Assembly (NCBI RefSeq): GCF_932526225.1
Contig: NC_064039.1
Location: forward strand, 13,536,139 to 13,596,138
DNA from: Nematostella vectensis
Taxonomy: Eukaryota > Cnidaria > Anthozoa > Actiniaria > Edwardsiidae
Direction: 5' to 3'
DNA: 60,000 nt
Part shown: positions 1-11,900 of the stretch, piece by piece
How the letters are laid out: every line of letters begins with the position of its first letter
Numbering within the stretch: position 1 is the stretch's first letter
Notes under the pieces: generated by a model
What the model saw: the letters and a program-made list of their open reading frames with translations, nothing else
What the model was told of the DNA's origin: nothing
Database searches by the model: none
Translations under genes and position numbers: made by a program

Positions 1-7
1 GGGTACT

Positions 8-50
8 GGCTGTCTAGAAATAACTAAAAAGCTAATCTAGCTAGACAGCC
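8..50. other. Perfect 10-bp inverted repeat in the LINE 3' UTR
   Basis: GGCTGTCTAG at 8-17 and CTAGACAGCC at 41-50 form a perfect stem with a 23-nt loop. The position is beyond the RT reading frame on the 3' side of the minus-strand LINE, so it may be the 3' hairpin recognised by the RT, or a boundary hairpin. Confidence 0.4.
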
Positions 51-332
51 AAAATTAAATGACTTACGAGATTCTGTCGTCAGACGAGGCACAAGTACAA
101 AAAACAGCAAAAAATAGACAAGCAAACACGAAAAGAAAAGGAAAAGAATGTATGAATAAACTTAGATATGAACGGAACATACAACCCGAAAATTATACAT
201 ACATGAAAATATACATGGCAAAAACGTCTCAGATCTAGTAAGAGGTTATGAAATTTCTTTTTATAGTTTTTTTAATCGGTTAAAGGGTAGCTGCTTAGCT
301 GAGTAGTCAATTTTATTCCATGTTATAACTCC

Positions 333-1836
333 TTAGAAGCGAATATTGAACTTGCCATAGTTTGTACGAACTGATGGAAGACAGAAGGATGAGCTCGAGG
401 TTAGCCTGGTTTCATACGTGTGCCTTGAGCTGATGGGTGTGAAGAAATTATTAAATGGAGTAGGTAATAATTTTGAGTAAAATTTGAACATGAATTGACA
501 GTTGAGATATGATAAAATATCTTGGAATTTAAGGATTTGTAATTTTTTAAATGGTGGAGAGGTATGCTCAGTAAACGAGGAAAAAGTGATAAGACGGATT
601 GCTCTTTTTTGTAGTCTAAATAAAGGCATTGTTGTGGTTTGGTAAGTGTTTCCCCATATTATAGCACCAAAGGTCAAAAATGGGTAAATGAGGGCGTAGT
701 ATAATTGAGTAAGAATTGTGGAGGTAACATAATGACGTAGCTTTGCTATTATCCCTACCCCCCTGGAGATTTTCTTACAAGTTTGGTTAACATGTTCCTT
801 CCAGTTAAGGTGAGAATCTATTATAACTCCAAGATATTTGATACTATCTTTTTGTTTAATTACCTTATTTTGTAACTTCTTTTGAGTAGGATGAAATATG
901 ACAAAATTAGTTTTGTCAATGTTCAGTGAAAGTTTATTTGAACAAAGCCATATATGGACTTTGGTTAATTCAGAATTTACAATGCTTTCTAAATGTTCGA
1001 GTTTTGGGTCAGTAAGAAACAGATTTGCGTCATCTGCAAACATGAAAATCGAATAGGTTGGAGCAATTATGAAAGTCATTTATATACAGAAGGAAAAGAA
1101 GTGGACCAAGTACAGACCCCTGTGGTACACCACAAGTGACAGAAGCTAGCAAGGATGAGGAATTCCCTATGGAAACAAACTGTTTCCTGTTTGACAAGTA
1201 AGAAACAAACCAGTCATATGCAATTCCACGAATGCCATATGAGTAAAGTTTAGCTAATAAAATGTCATGATCAACCGTGTCAAAAGCCTTGCTAAGGTCG
1301 AGAAAGATTCCACATGAGAACTGGCCGTCTTCAATTGCCTTTTGTATTTTGTCAGTTATCAGGATAAGAGCATGCCCAGCTGAATGGTTGGCACGGAACC
1401 CAAACTGGTTATCATGTAATATGCTGAACTTCGTAAGATATGTCACAAGTCTATTATACATAAGTCTTTCTAGAATTAGGTTAAAAATGGATAAAAGTGA
1501 TATCGGCCTATAATTTGATAGTGTTTGGTGTGAACCTAACATATGAATTGGTATGACACGTGCTATTTTGAATGACTCAGGGACTCTTCCCAAGGCAAAG
1601 GAGGCATTGTATAATATCTCCAGGGGCCTAGAAATAACAGCATACAGTACCTTGAGCAATGATATTGGGATACTGGATTGACCACAAGCCTTTCCTGATT
1701 TCAAATTTAAAATAATGTCTTGTATTTCTTCTCTAGTTGTAAGATTGAGATAGAAGCTGTTACTGATTGGAGTGGGAAGGTAGTCTAAAAACGATGAATT
1801 TACTTTTGGAATAGCTAGATTAATTTTCCTTCCCAC
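333..1836 (-). pseudogene. LINE reverse transcriptase, frameshifted
   Basis: Two overlapping frames, 1836-1030 and 1079-333, together give an RT palm with motif A (LDLSKAFDTVDH), the GVPQGSVLGP motif and the FADD catalytic box, then the thumb and C-terminal region. A one-base deletion between FDFH and MFADD splits the protein. Motif residues are otherwise intact, which suggests a fairly recent death. Confidence 0.85.
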
Positions 1837-1895
1837 ATTAGAGAAAAAATATCATTACTGTCTATCAAAACCTTATTTTTAGAAGTAATTATTTT

Positions 1896-2698
1896 TTACG
1901 GTACCGAGGAGGCCTTTGGATTGAGTGTTACAATTTCCCTAATACCTTTCCATAAGTTTTTAACATTAGATAAATTACCTGAGAAATAGTTTTCATAATA
2001 TGTCTTTTTGCTTATATTCATTAAATTATTTAACTTATTTCTGTAAACTCTATACCTAGCAAAAATACACTGATCCCTTGTCCTAATAAATTGCCTATAT
2101 AATCGATTTTTATAATTTATTGAAGATTTAAGACCTAATGAAATCCAGGGTTTCATTTTAAACTTAATTTCCTTTCTTGACACCTTTCTAAGTGGTACAT
2201 GACAATCAATGATCTCATTGGATTTTCTAAGAAAGCTGGAAAATATGTCATTAATATTCTGTAATTCATTAAATTGGGAGGACCAGTCTACTCTCTGGAA
2301 ATCTGAAATTAAAGATTCAGAATTGAGCCCTGAGTAATCTCTCTTGAAAATGTTCCTCCCAGCAGCATGAATATGTATTGCATCAATACATAGAAAATTT
2401 GGAAGATGATCAGTTAGATCATATAGAATGTTTCCACTGTATGTTGCGAATTCCAGCGAATTGAAAAATATATTGTCAATCAATGTTGCAGAGTGGCTGG
2501 TAATTCTGGCTGGTTGTAAAATATGCGGCTGAAAATAAAATTCTGAAAGAGTGTTTATGAAGTCCCCAGTTGGCAGATGAGACTCTGCCTTAAAGAGGTC
2601 CAGATTAGTGTCTCCCATGAAAACGGAGAGCTTAGATTCCTTATTGATAGTATCAACAATCTTGTAAAATTTATCTAAAAAAAGGCTGTGGGGCATTA
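1896..2698 (-). pseudogene. LINE endonuclease fragment (C-terminal half)
   Basis: An open stretch of about 265 codons carries the exonuclease/endonuclease/phosphatase-fold C-terminal motifs GDTNLDL, LIDNIF and TDH, followed by the linker that precedes RT in LINE ORF2 proteins. The N-terminal catalytic motifs (the ET of the WL(K)PG region) are absent. It ends at a TAA at about 1893. Confidence 0.8.
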
Positions 2699-2700
2699 TT

Positions 2701-5043
2701 TGGGTGTACGTCGTTCTACGAAGACGTACTTCATCGTACGACCAAATCACCAAGACAGAATAAAACTCATTGACTTTTAACGATTTTGATCAAGTGTTAG
2801 ATTGGTGCTCGTTAAGGACTTTGCCGATAGCTTTCTTTGCGAAGAATACATGATCACGAAGGGCACAATAGTGTGACGCGTTCTTTTGTCCTCTTCTTGA
2901 ATGGAGTTCCAATTCCCTAAGGTCATTGTCATGCAGTTCGCTGCTACTGGTATTGTAAGTGATATTGCTGTCTCTATCACGGCAAATTATCAGCAGTAAT
3001 CGACTGAACAAAACGCTGTTATTCGCGTCAGTTCTGCTGGAATTTATCTGTGATTAGTTTGGATAGGTGGTGCTGTATGGGAAAAGTTCTGTCTTCCTGG
3101 AATTCCAGTCGGGGAGGACCAATCTATGCAAGGTACGAATATTGTTTTACAATGTGATGGTGTTGTGTTCGGAGATAAGGCGAGGGACTCTTTTCCTGTG
3201 GGCAACAACCTTGTTTTTTTCGACGAAACTTGTTTCACCATCATTCGTTCTTCTTGTAATTTTTGATGAGTCTAACCTTTGTTTCCTGTTGCTTCTTGCG
3301 CTATCAATTAATGTCCAATGTCTGTTTGATATTAACGCGTGTGCGAACATGGCAACTAAAAGCTAATGCTTTAAGATAACTGTAATAATTTGCTTCAGGC
3401 TGTGAACTTCTTACCGTCTATTAAGTCTTATTTTAAAAAGGAAAAACAACAACGCTTGATTTTAAAAGTTTACAAGTGTGTTAACAATACGTGACACTCC
3501 AATCCCAGCGAGCTTATCAAACGAAAGATTGTTCTCTAAAACTACCGGAGCTTGATTTTTTCTAAAACATTTTTAGTTAATTTAATAAATTTGATATCTG
3601 TTAATAAATCTAAAATAGGAATCTCCTCGCCTTAGTATATCACTTTCGCTAATGTCCAATGTTGTCTAATAAACAGACAACATGATTGTTTAACAAGAAA
3701 GGGCCTTCATCCTTATGATAAAAACCCTAATGATTTACGGACCTAAAGCACAGATCGCGAAGGATGTATTCACTTGTACGGTTCAACCAGTAATTTATCG
3801 ATGCTTTGTTACGTTTTTCCATTTTCTGCTTCGATTGTATTGTCATGGTAGTAACAACGAAAACACATTACGTAGACAGCGCCACTACTAATTATTTGAA
3901 AAAAGCTTTTCTTCATTCTGTAGGCCTTTTCACAAAGAAAATCCTAAAACACAAATACACGCATATTTTTTTACCCGATACCTATCACTCACACATGAAG
4001 TGAATTACTAGAAACGACTTGCTTCAACTGGGAAACGTTTCTACGACTTTCCACGATCCAGTTGAGACCAAGAGCCGCGATAGCTGGCGTCTCAAGAAGA
4101 AGGTCCAGCGTTAATTTTACAGGTATAAAAACCGAGCTAAGGCTTATCTCTTTCTATTGTGGATTGTGAATCACCCGTCTTATCGGATAAGGTGGCTGGG
4201 GAAGTTGCTCCGTGTTAACCTCTTCAGTGAACGTGCTCACACATTAGTTCACTTAAATTGTAAACTACAATCCGTGGAGCAGAGCGTGTATGTTCTGGCG
4301 AGAAGTCAGGCACACAAGAAGCGTTCGGTCATGTCATGTCACGATGTTGACTTGCGCTATACAAATATAAAACACTTTATGCTATTTTATAAAACTTACT
4401 GGTGATGCCGAGCAAAGTAACTAACGCGGGCTGACATCTACCAGTTTAGCTAATAATGTGCATACACTCACTATCTGTACAATAGTAAATGGGTATTGAT
4501 TTGAACATCAAAACTTAGATAAGTTTTATAATCAAGTCTATAGACTTATGGGCAAACTATCTGTACCCAGCAGACTCAACCAGAATAGTTTTGCACAGTC
4601 CCTGATTTGCAAAATAAAAATGCTTTTAATTAGTGAAGCCTATTATCCAAAGCTTGCAAGGTAATCTATCTTTTATATTCCAGCATCCTTATAATACTCG
4701 CTAAACGGCGCGGCCTGATTACACTCAAGGGAATCTCGTATGCCGCAGGGAAAGTTACTCTAGTCCTTTCAGTGATACTTAAAATGTCATTGTAGGAATC
4801 TGTACCAAAAGCCTGTGAGCACACCAAAGGGACATCTGACATGGCGCAGAGAAAGTTACTTTCATAATCCTTTCTGCGGTGCTTGCTGAGGAATCTGTAT
4901 GAAAAGTCCGTGAGAGTCACTGGAAGTTGTGTTTGGAAGTGTTGGCATTGAGTTGCAGTACCATTGCATCAAGATGTGGTAGAAGTCAAGGACAAGCAAC
5001 ATCCTCGCGGCCAATAATAAACGGGGGTGTTGCGAATATCACC
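2701..5043. other. Region without a recognised gene; possible 5' flank of the KNDC1-like gene
   Basis: 2777-3366 holds short overlapping reading frames on both strands with no recognisable domain, possibly remnants of the adjacent LINE or another repeat. 3370-4660 is AT-rich with no feature I can support. At 4124-4130 TATAAAA lies about 25-30 bp upstream of a plausible pyrimidine-rich initiator, a weak promoter candidate. 4715-4915 contains two degenerate copies of a ~100-bp block (each with a GCAGxGAAAGTTACT core and an AGGAATCTGTAxxAAAAG tail) just upstream of the first coding exon. Confidence 0.5.
4124..4130 (+). promoter_or_regulatory. Candidate TATA box
   Basis: TATAAAA sits in a GC-moderate context with a following pyrimidine-rich stretch, about 0.9 kb before the first confident coding exon. 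It is the only well-formed TATA-like element I noted here, and chance occurrence is quite possible. Confidence 0.2.
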
Positions 5044-8000
5044 ATGACCACTAATACTGATAAAGCCAGGAAGGTAAAACCCAAGCAGTCACGAAGGCGA
5101 AAGAGGAGGGCCACCCTAGCTGACCTGAGAGATATTGATATTCTACGACCCATACCCGAGACGGAGGAAGACGACAATGAAGACGAACAGGCAAAATGGG
5201 AATCAAGGCCTCGGCTCAGGCGGTGTAGCTCACTTGAAATTTTCAGTCTAAGTAGAGAAATCTTTGGTAATGATATCAGAAAAACTGCGGGAAAAGATTT
5301 TGAAGATACCTGTAAGGATAATACTGAAGTTGTGAGGCCAACATCCAAGACTGCCGATAACAGGCAAGCGCTGAATCAGCTCCCTGCTGAAGCGGACTTT
5401 GCACTAAATCAGCTTTCTCCTGTGGAGATAGAAGGAAAAGAAACTAAGTCTGATAAAGTGACAATACTCAATAAACAAAGTGATATTTGTGACCCTTTAG
5501 GGCGGATGAGAGATGGGCAAACTGAAACTGACGTTATGACTCTAGTTTTTTCTAATGCTGAACAGGACCAATGCCAAACTATGGATCTTGATCAAAATGC
5601 ACAATCGAAGCATGATAGTCGTGATTTTCCTATTCAGGTTGATACCAAGGCGGCCCCAGAGATTCGGTTGGAAAACGCCCCATCGGTGTTCAGAGGGAGG
5701 AGAAGCGGGGCGGCCCCGGATCCCGTTAACAAGGACGTCATCGCTGCCTCAACCAATAGCAGCGGAGAAGAAGACAATGATGAAAGTGAGTCGGACTCAG
5801 AAACCGCCAGTATCAAGAGTGCCGTTAGTAACTATGAGTTGACTAACGACATCAACGAGAACGATGACCCAGACCTCGCGAACAGGGTGAACATAGCGAA
5901 CAATGATTGTAAAAGCCAATGGGATGAGCCGGGCAATGATGCGCTATCGTTGCCTGACGATGATGAGCTTAGCAAGGACGCACGCACACCAACCGGGATG
6001 TCCAATTCTAGTTCCGACAATGATCTCGACCCAAGGAAGTTATCCGAGCTTTTGAAGAAAGCTCACGGCTCTATGCGTCGTCGCTCGAGTATGAGCGACA
6101 TTTATTCTTATTACGTGTCCACTTTACCATCCATTGTCGAGAGGAGTCGTAAGAGCAGCATTGCATCTCGTAAATCAAGTTTTGTGAACTTAGAACAATT
6201 TCAATACAACAGCGAAGGAAGCACTTCAAGTTTTGAAAGCAACTGTCGCGAGAAGTCTTTGGCTCAAGTCAATGGGAAAAGTTCAGTGTACTTTAAGACG
6301 ATTTGCACGTCACCGGGAATACTTAAGCGGCGTATGTCTCTTGGGGACGTGTTGAATAGTCTCGCACCAAGACCGGAGTCCGCTCCACCAATCACAACAC
6401 TTGAAAACACGTCACGTGACAACCAATATGTACCACAGCTCGATCAAAAGGAACACAAGCCTGCTAATCAAGTAAAGTCGACGGTTCTGCCAAGTCAAAA
6501 GCAAAGTTTGGTCGACACTTTGAAGAAGAAAGTCAAAGCGACCTTAAGGAGACGTAACTCCATCGCCTCCACAAAACCATGGACAGGAACTCTTGAAACG
6601 TCACTGAGTCAGTCGCTAGATCTTCATGGGTCGAGGGAAATGGAACTTGATAGCCAGCCATGCCAAGAAAACATTAATTTGGAGATACCTCTATGCCACA
6701 CAGAGGGTTATAGGAGAAAGATAGCAACCAATCATCACCCAGCTGTTCATGGCGAATCGGATAAAGCAGATCTAAAAATCAACACAGAGACTACTGATGA
6801 TAACAAGATGACTAATAGAGTCAAGACAAAAGAAGAGTCACTGGGAACCTCGCCCAGACGGTCATCCATTGGTGGCTCGACTCCTACTTCTAAACCAAGT
6901 AACAACAATCACCAGGGGACTAAAGCAAGTTATACCAATGACCAGGGGACTAAGTCACAGCCAGAAAAGCTCTCTCTTCCAAGCAATTATTCACTAAACA
7001 CACAGAATCGTGTTAATGATCCCAAAAAGGTGGAACACGAGACAAAACGGCAACCGGTGAAGGCTCCTCTGACGAGGAGTAATTCTTTCAACACACCAAA
7101 TCGCAGCAATAACCCCAGGCGCATTGAACCCAAGCCAAAACAGCAACCTTTCAAGTCTCCCCTTACAAGAAGTCATTCTCTCAACACACAAAAGCAAAGA
7201 AAACACAGTGAAAAGCTTGACACAACTGACGTTGGAGTTGAGACGTCTTTAGGTAAGCTAGATAAGACAAAGAAGGCGGCAAAGACCTGTGCAGTCAATC
7301 TTGTACGTAGGCTGACTCTTGATATTGGTAGACGAGCAGCAAAGGCTAGGCCGGACTCAAAGAATGAAGTATTGTCGTCAAGAGATAATGAAGGTTTGAA
7401 AAATACACAAAAAGAATTAAACAAGAGCAGTAAATATGAATCGTCCAGGGATGTGCTGAGGGACGACAAAGTAACAGAAACCAATGGAAATATAAAATCA
7501 TCAACATCACCGAAATCTGGCGTACCCCCTTCAGAAGAAGTGGAACGCAACAAATATTCGCCTAATGTGGGAATGACTAAATCACAGAAAGAAAGCAATG
7601 AAGCGCAGTTATTTACACCTAAATATGTCCATAACATAAGTGGGAAGGAAAAAGCGAAAAATGCCAGAGCACCAGACAACAGACAGAAGACAGACCAACT
7701 AAATAATGATCGAAAGCCATCAGTTACAATCATGAGGCCTCGTTCGCCTTTTTCGTTCTCCGTGTCAACAAATTTGTTAGCAGAAAGACAAAATATTCAA
7801 CAGCTACCAACTCTAAGAGACAAAATAGAGAAAAGGGAAGATCTCGAAGAAAACACAAAGTCAGAAGAAGGCTCCATTCTTATAAAAAACACTCCACAAA
7901 CAGAACAAGCATTGAAAGGTCTGAATGTAAAAGATAAGGAATTGAACGACGAGCTTGAAGTATTCAGTGACATGCTAGGAGAGCTCGAACAAATACCCCT

Positions 8001-8943
8001 GAACAAAAATAACGTCACCCCTAATTCAACCACTATTACCCAAAAGACCAGTCTAAAAGAAAATCCAAAGACTCTCCCTGAGACCGGTTTATCCAGCCCA
8101 AGAAGTTCTCTCCCAACAGACCAGAGGTTTGCAGCACTTAGTGAGCGGTACGCCGCCATTATGGCGCGAGTCGGTCTTAGTACCGGTGTTATAAGTGGAC
8201 AAGGCGCTGTCAAAAGAGAGGTAGAGGCTGGAATTGAGAATGAAGGTACGATGAGCGACTCTAATCTCAACTCGACTCGACTCATATCACCTGTTGCCAA
8301 AGCTTCGTCTCTCTTTGCAGCTATCTCTACACCACCCTCAAAGAACGTGGGACGCCTTTCTCCACCAAGCGAATCTATAACTCTTGACATTAACAATAAT
8401 AACGTGACAGGGGAGGTTCATGACTCGAATGTCGTGTCTTTCCAAGAAATTGAAAGTAATTTGGGACGTTCTGATAAGATGTCTCTTGCTAAAGTAGCGG
8501 AACCCATTCCAAGAAGCATAACTCATTCACTTCAGGCGGTTGATGCCGTACACGTGAAAAAAGGTCACATTTTATCGCGGAGCGATAAAATGGAAGGAAA
8601 TGGCAACAAAGGGGAGCCGATGCAGATAGGTCAAGTCAAGGATCCAAAAATTGTTATGGATTTAATGACAGCTGATAGTTCCACCATTGCGACAGAAGTA
8701 CAAAAAAGTAGTGCCTCCGGCCTCAGCTTGACAATGTTTCTTGAGCAGCCCCGAAAGACGGTCGTTAGCCGCTTCATACACCACAAGATGGCAAAGAAGA
8801 CGCCGTTCATCTACACGAGGGTGTCGGTAGTGTTCAGTGAAGCAGAAGCTAGGATATCACGTGTGCCGGATACCATGCCGGAATTCACGAGGTGCCGTGC
8901 GTACATTGAGAGGGTTACACTGAAATCATCTATCAAACCTGAG
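5044..8943 (+). CDS. KNDC1: KNDC1 exon: 1300-codon disordered, basic/Ser-rich N-terminal region
   Basis: A single open exon, hydrophilic and compositionally biased, with no globular domain until its end. Recurrent short motifs with an RR-x-S core are visible: RRCSSLEIFSLSREIFG, RRRSSMSDIYSYY, KRRMSLGDVLNSL and RRRNSIAST. These look like basophilic-kinase or 14-3-3 type sites (inference). The last 60 residues become more ordered and lead into the KIND domain. The donor is GAG|GTAGGA at 8943/8944 in phase 0, matching the phase-0 acceptor at 9575. If the ATG at 4927 is used, 39 residues are added. Confidence 0.75.
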
Positions 8944-11900
8944 GTAGGAAGTCGTGTATACAATGCAGTGAGCTTGAGGGGAGAGAGGATGGGGGCATAG
9001 GGGGATGGTTGGGAAGGGGGATGGGAGTCAGAGGAAGAGGGGAATGATATACGTGAGCAAGGGCAAGAGAAGGAAGGAAGGGATGAGAGGGGGAGGCAAG
9101 AATGAGAGATGGGAAGAGAATTGAAGGTGGGAAGGATGCAGAGAAACGAAGATGGAGGCTGGAACTATGAGTGTGAGGGGCTGAAAAGGCAGAGAAGAAC
9201 GAAGACGGTGTTGAAGGAGACAGAGCCACAAGAATATAGGCTAGGAACGGGGCACAAAAACAAGGGCTAGGATTAAGAAAGGGGAGAAGATGAGGGTAAT
9301 TGGTTGGAAGGAGGCAAGAAAAAAAGACGATATTTTACAAAGCCGCACATAAACTATTAGGGTTAGGGATACCACAAGGTAGGGAGGGAGGGGAAGGAGG
9401 GAGGGGAAAAGGGAAGGGGAAGGAGGGAGGGAAAGGAGGAAGTGGAAGGAGGAAGTGGAAGGAAAAATGGGAAGAAGGGAGGGGGAGGAGGGAGGGGAAG
9501 GAAACAACGAAAGGGGCGAATTCAGTTTCAGGAGTGAGAACACATTATATGACCTCACGATTCATCCCTTACAGGCGTTGTCTATCCGTCAGCTGTTGAA
9601 GGGTCTGGGTCCCCTCCTTGAAATGGAACTCTTGGCGGTCTGCAAGGAAAGCATCAAGACACTAAGGACGCTAGACGCATTAGGAAGTCTACGTGAGTAC
9701 AAGCTTGATTTCTTTTCTCTCTTAGAGAAGTGGTTGCAGGCTAATTTTGAGGGTTTTGAGCAGGGGGCTTGTTTATCCATAAAAGGACCATTTTTATAGC
9801 TGACCTTCCAATCTGGTGCGGTGGCGGTCTTCTGAACCCTCGAACCCCCTAAGGGGCCTGGGTTAACAAGTTTTTACTTGTCCGTCCCTCTTTTTTCTCT
9901 GCAGCGAGTTACATTTCGTTGGATACAATTATGGTCAATCCAAGTGGAACAGTCGAGTTTAAACAACTCAACTCAGGTATTCACTTTTGATGCCATTTAC
10001 TCTTCCATGTCATAGCGTTATCAGTAATGTTGTTGATTTTCAAATGAGAGGCAGGCTAAAATGTACCATCGGAATCTAACAGCCAGAAACTTATAGGTTC
10101 CATGTAGAAGAAAGAAACGCTCAGAATCCTGTGTAGTATGAAACGATAAGGTCTCTCTGTGTAGGCGTGTTGTCTCGCTGCTTTGTTAGTCAACGTATTT
10201 CCTTGAAAAGAAAACATCGACCCCAGAACCCTCACTATACAAAGTTTATTTTTGTTATGTAGAGTGTTTAATAAAGTAGACACGTGTTTGGAAAAAAAAG
10301 CGTCAGAGAAAGTACGGTATTTTGGGGGTGTTTTAAGTTTTATAAACTAGTCAGATATTTAACAATATTAGACTACGAGTTCGATATTTACTAAAAGGTA
10401 TTATAATTAAGTAGAAAGACGTTTAAGGAATTTTAAGGGGATGTGCTACTAACTTCTCGGATGTTAGGTCAAATGTATGTTATTGTGAGCTAGTAAACAG
10501 CACCGAATTATGTGCGCATGCGCTGTATGATGTGCCGAGATCGCTGCCTGAGAAAAGGGTACTCCAGCTAACGTCGCTATACAAGAAGACGCTGGACTCA
10601 CAGTTTCAAAACGATTTTACATAAAAACTGGGATTACTTCTTAGCTCTCTGTGAAAAGCATTCGCTAAACACTACTCTTTTTTTCGATTAAAATTCGAGC
10701 ACAGCTACGCTCTCTGGATCCTATGTGAAATCTTGGTATGTTGTGTATCGATAAGACGATAAAGGAAACCAAAACGATTTTTAGACGCCGTAAAGAAGAA
10801 CTGAAATAGTCCTATGAAACGTTGGCGTATTTTGCGACTTTTGATTTTCCTTTATCCTCTTATTAATACACTCTGCATGGATAAATTCTGAGGTCCGTCA
10901 AAAAATTTCCGTTTGTAGGAGCAAGAAAACAAAAGACGTTTTATTTTTGTCTGGCGCCAAATGGCACTTAATCCACATACTTTGTTTGTATGTAGTGAAC
11001 CAATCAATTATGCCTAAAAATAGATCAAGTGTTTACAACGTAAGCTTCGTGTAATCACCTCCTTCCTCTGTTTTGGGTTCTTTCCATACGTTGCATGAGT
11101 TGAAGTATAATGACTATAAGCGGCCTTTCAGGAGAATATAAGGTGAACCTATTGACTAAGCAGCCAATAGCTTCTAGTTTCCTATGGCTATGGTATTGCA
11201 TAACCCCGCTTCAGGATAGATCAGACGCGAATTGTTGTTGACCGTTGCATTTTCCTGCACCTGTACCTGTTCTCTTGTGTAATGTTTAACGTGCTTGTCT
11301 CCTCTCCTGTCAAGGAGAATAAGGTCTCGTAGAATCCGACGACGTGTTTCGTGTTTCATGATACGGTCCTTGATAATTACGAGATTTATAATAACATAAG
11401 AACTTGGTTGCCGCCAACGCTAGATGTTTTTAGATAAGAAGATCTTTTAAGATAAAAGTACTGACTCTGCAACCCAATACACAGTAGTAAATAAATCTGT
11501 TATTGCTTTGTTTGGTCTCGGAAAATCTATTGTGAAGTCATGCTGTGCATAGTCTAACCGAGCAGTCGGCATGTTCAAATTGCTGGAGGCACAAGAACTC
11601 GTAGTTGTTTTATTACTCTTGTTATTATGGGACACAGACAAGTCCCCGCTCACACCCCACTCCATCCCCTCAGTCGTTCCAAGTCGTTCCAATGCTACCG
11701 AATCCTGCACCGAAACCTTTCGTGCCCGGTTGCATAGACTAGTGTTGAGGTGCTGCTAGTATCGTAAAGATGAGGTAAAGATGAACGTTAAAGAGTTCCG
11801 GAGACAAGTTTAATTGCAAACTACATTTTACTTGTCAAGGAAAAGCGTCAGCTGCAGCCATATTTTTCTTATATTTTTATCCTTGTAGGTGTCACTGTAG

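Larger units (their letters stand above)
1..2700 (-). mobile_element. 5'-truncated, degenerate LINE (non-LTR retrotransposon), minus strand
   Basis: Read on the minus strand, 2698-1896 encodes the C-terminal half of an APE-type endonuclease: a GDTNLDL motif (the GDFN position), LIDNIF, then TDHLP (the SDH position). 1836-1030 encodes reverse transcriptase with NYRPISLLS, LDLSKAFDTVDH and GVPQGSVLGPLLFLLYIND. 1079-333 holds FADDANLF and the RT C-terminal part. The frame is broken at least twice: a stop plus frameshift around 1837-1895, and a one-base frameshift just before FADD around 1036-1050. The endonuclease N-terminal half is missing, so the copy is 5'-truncated near 2700. 1-332 is 3' UTR-like. 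The copy cannot be active. Clade is uncertain (jockey/CR1-like). Confidence 0.9.

Noticed and set aside
2777-3366. Cluster of 60-99 codon frames on both strands
   Set aside because: No recognisable domain and mutually overlapping; may be remnants of the neighbouring LINE, but not supportable as a gene.
4927-5043. ATG at 4927 as the KNDC1 start
   Set aside because: It is in frame, but its context is poor and the extra 39 residues are unlike the rest; ATG 5044 has ACC before it. It remains possible, as does an upstream exon spliced into this frame.
9028-9599. Leu/Pro/Ser-rich minus-strand frames and Gly/Arg/Lys-rich plus-strand frame
   Set aside because: Compositional consequence of the polypurine tract; the only real coding here is the KIND exon starting at 9575.
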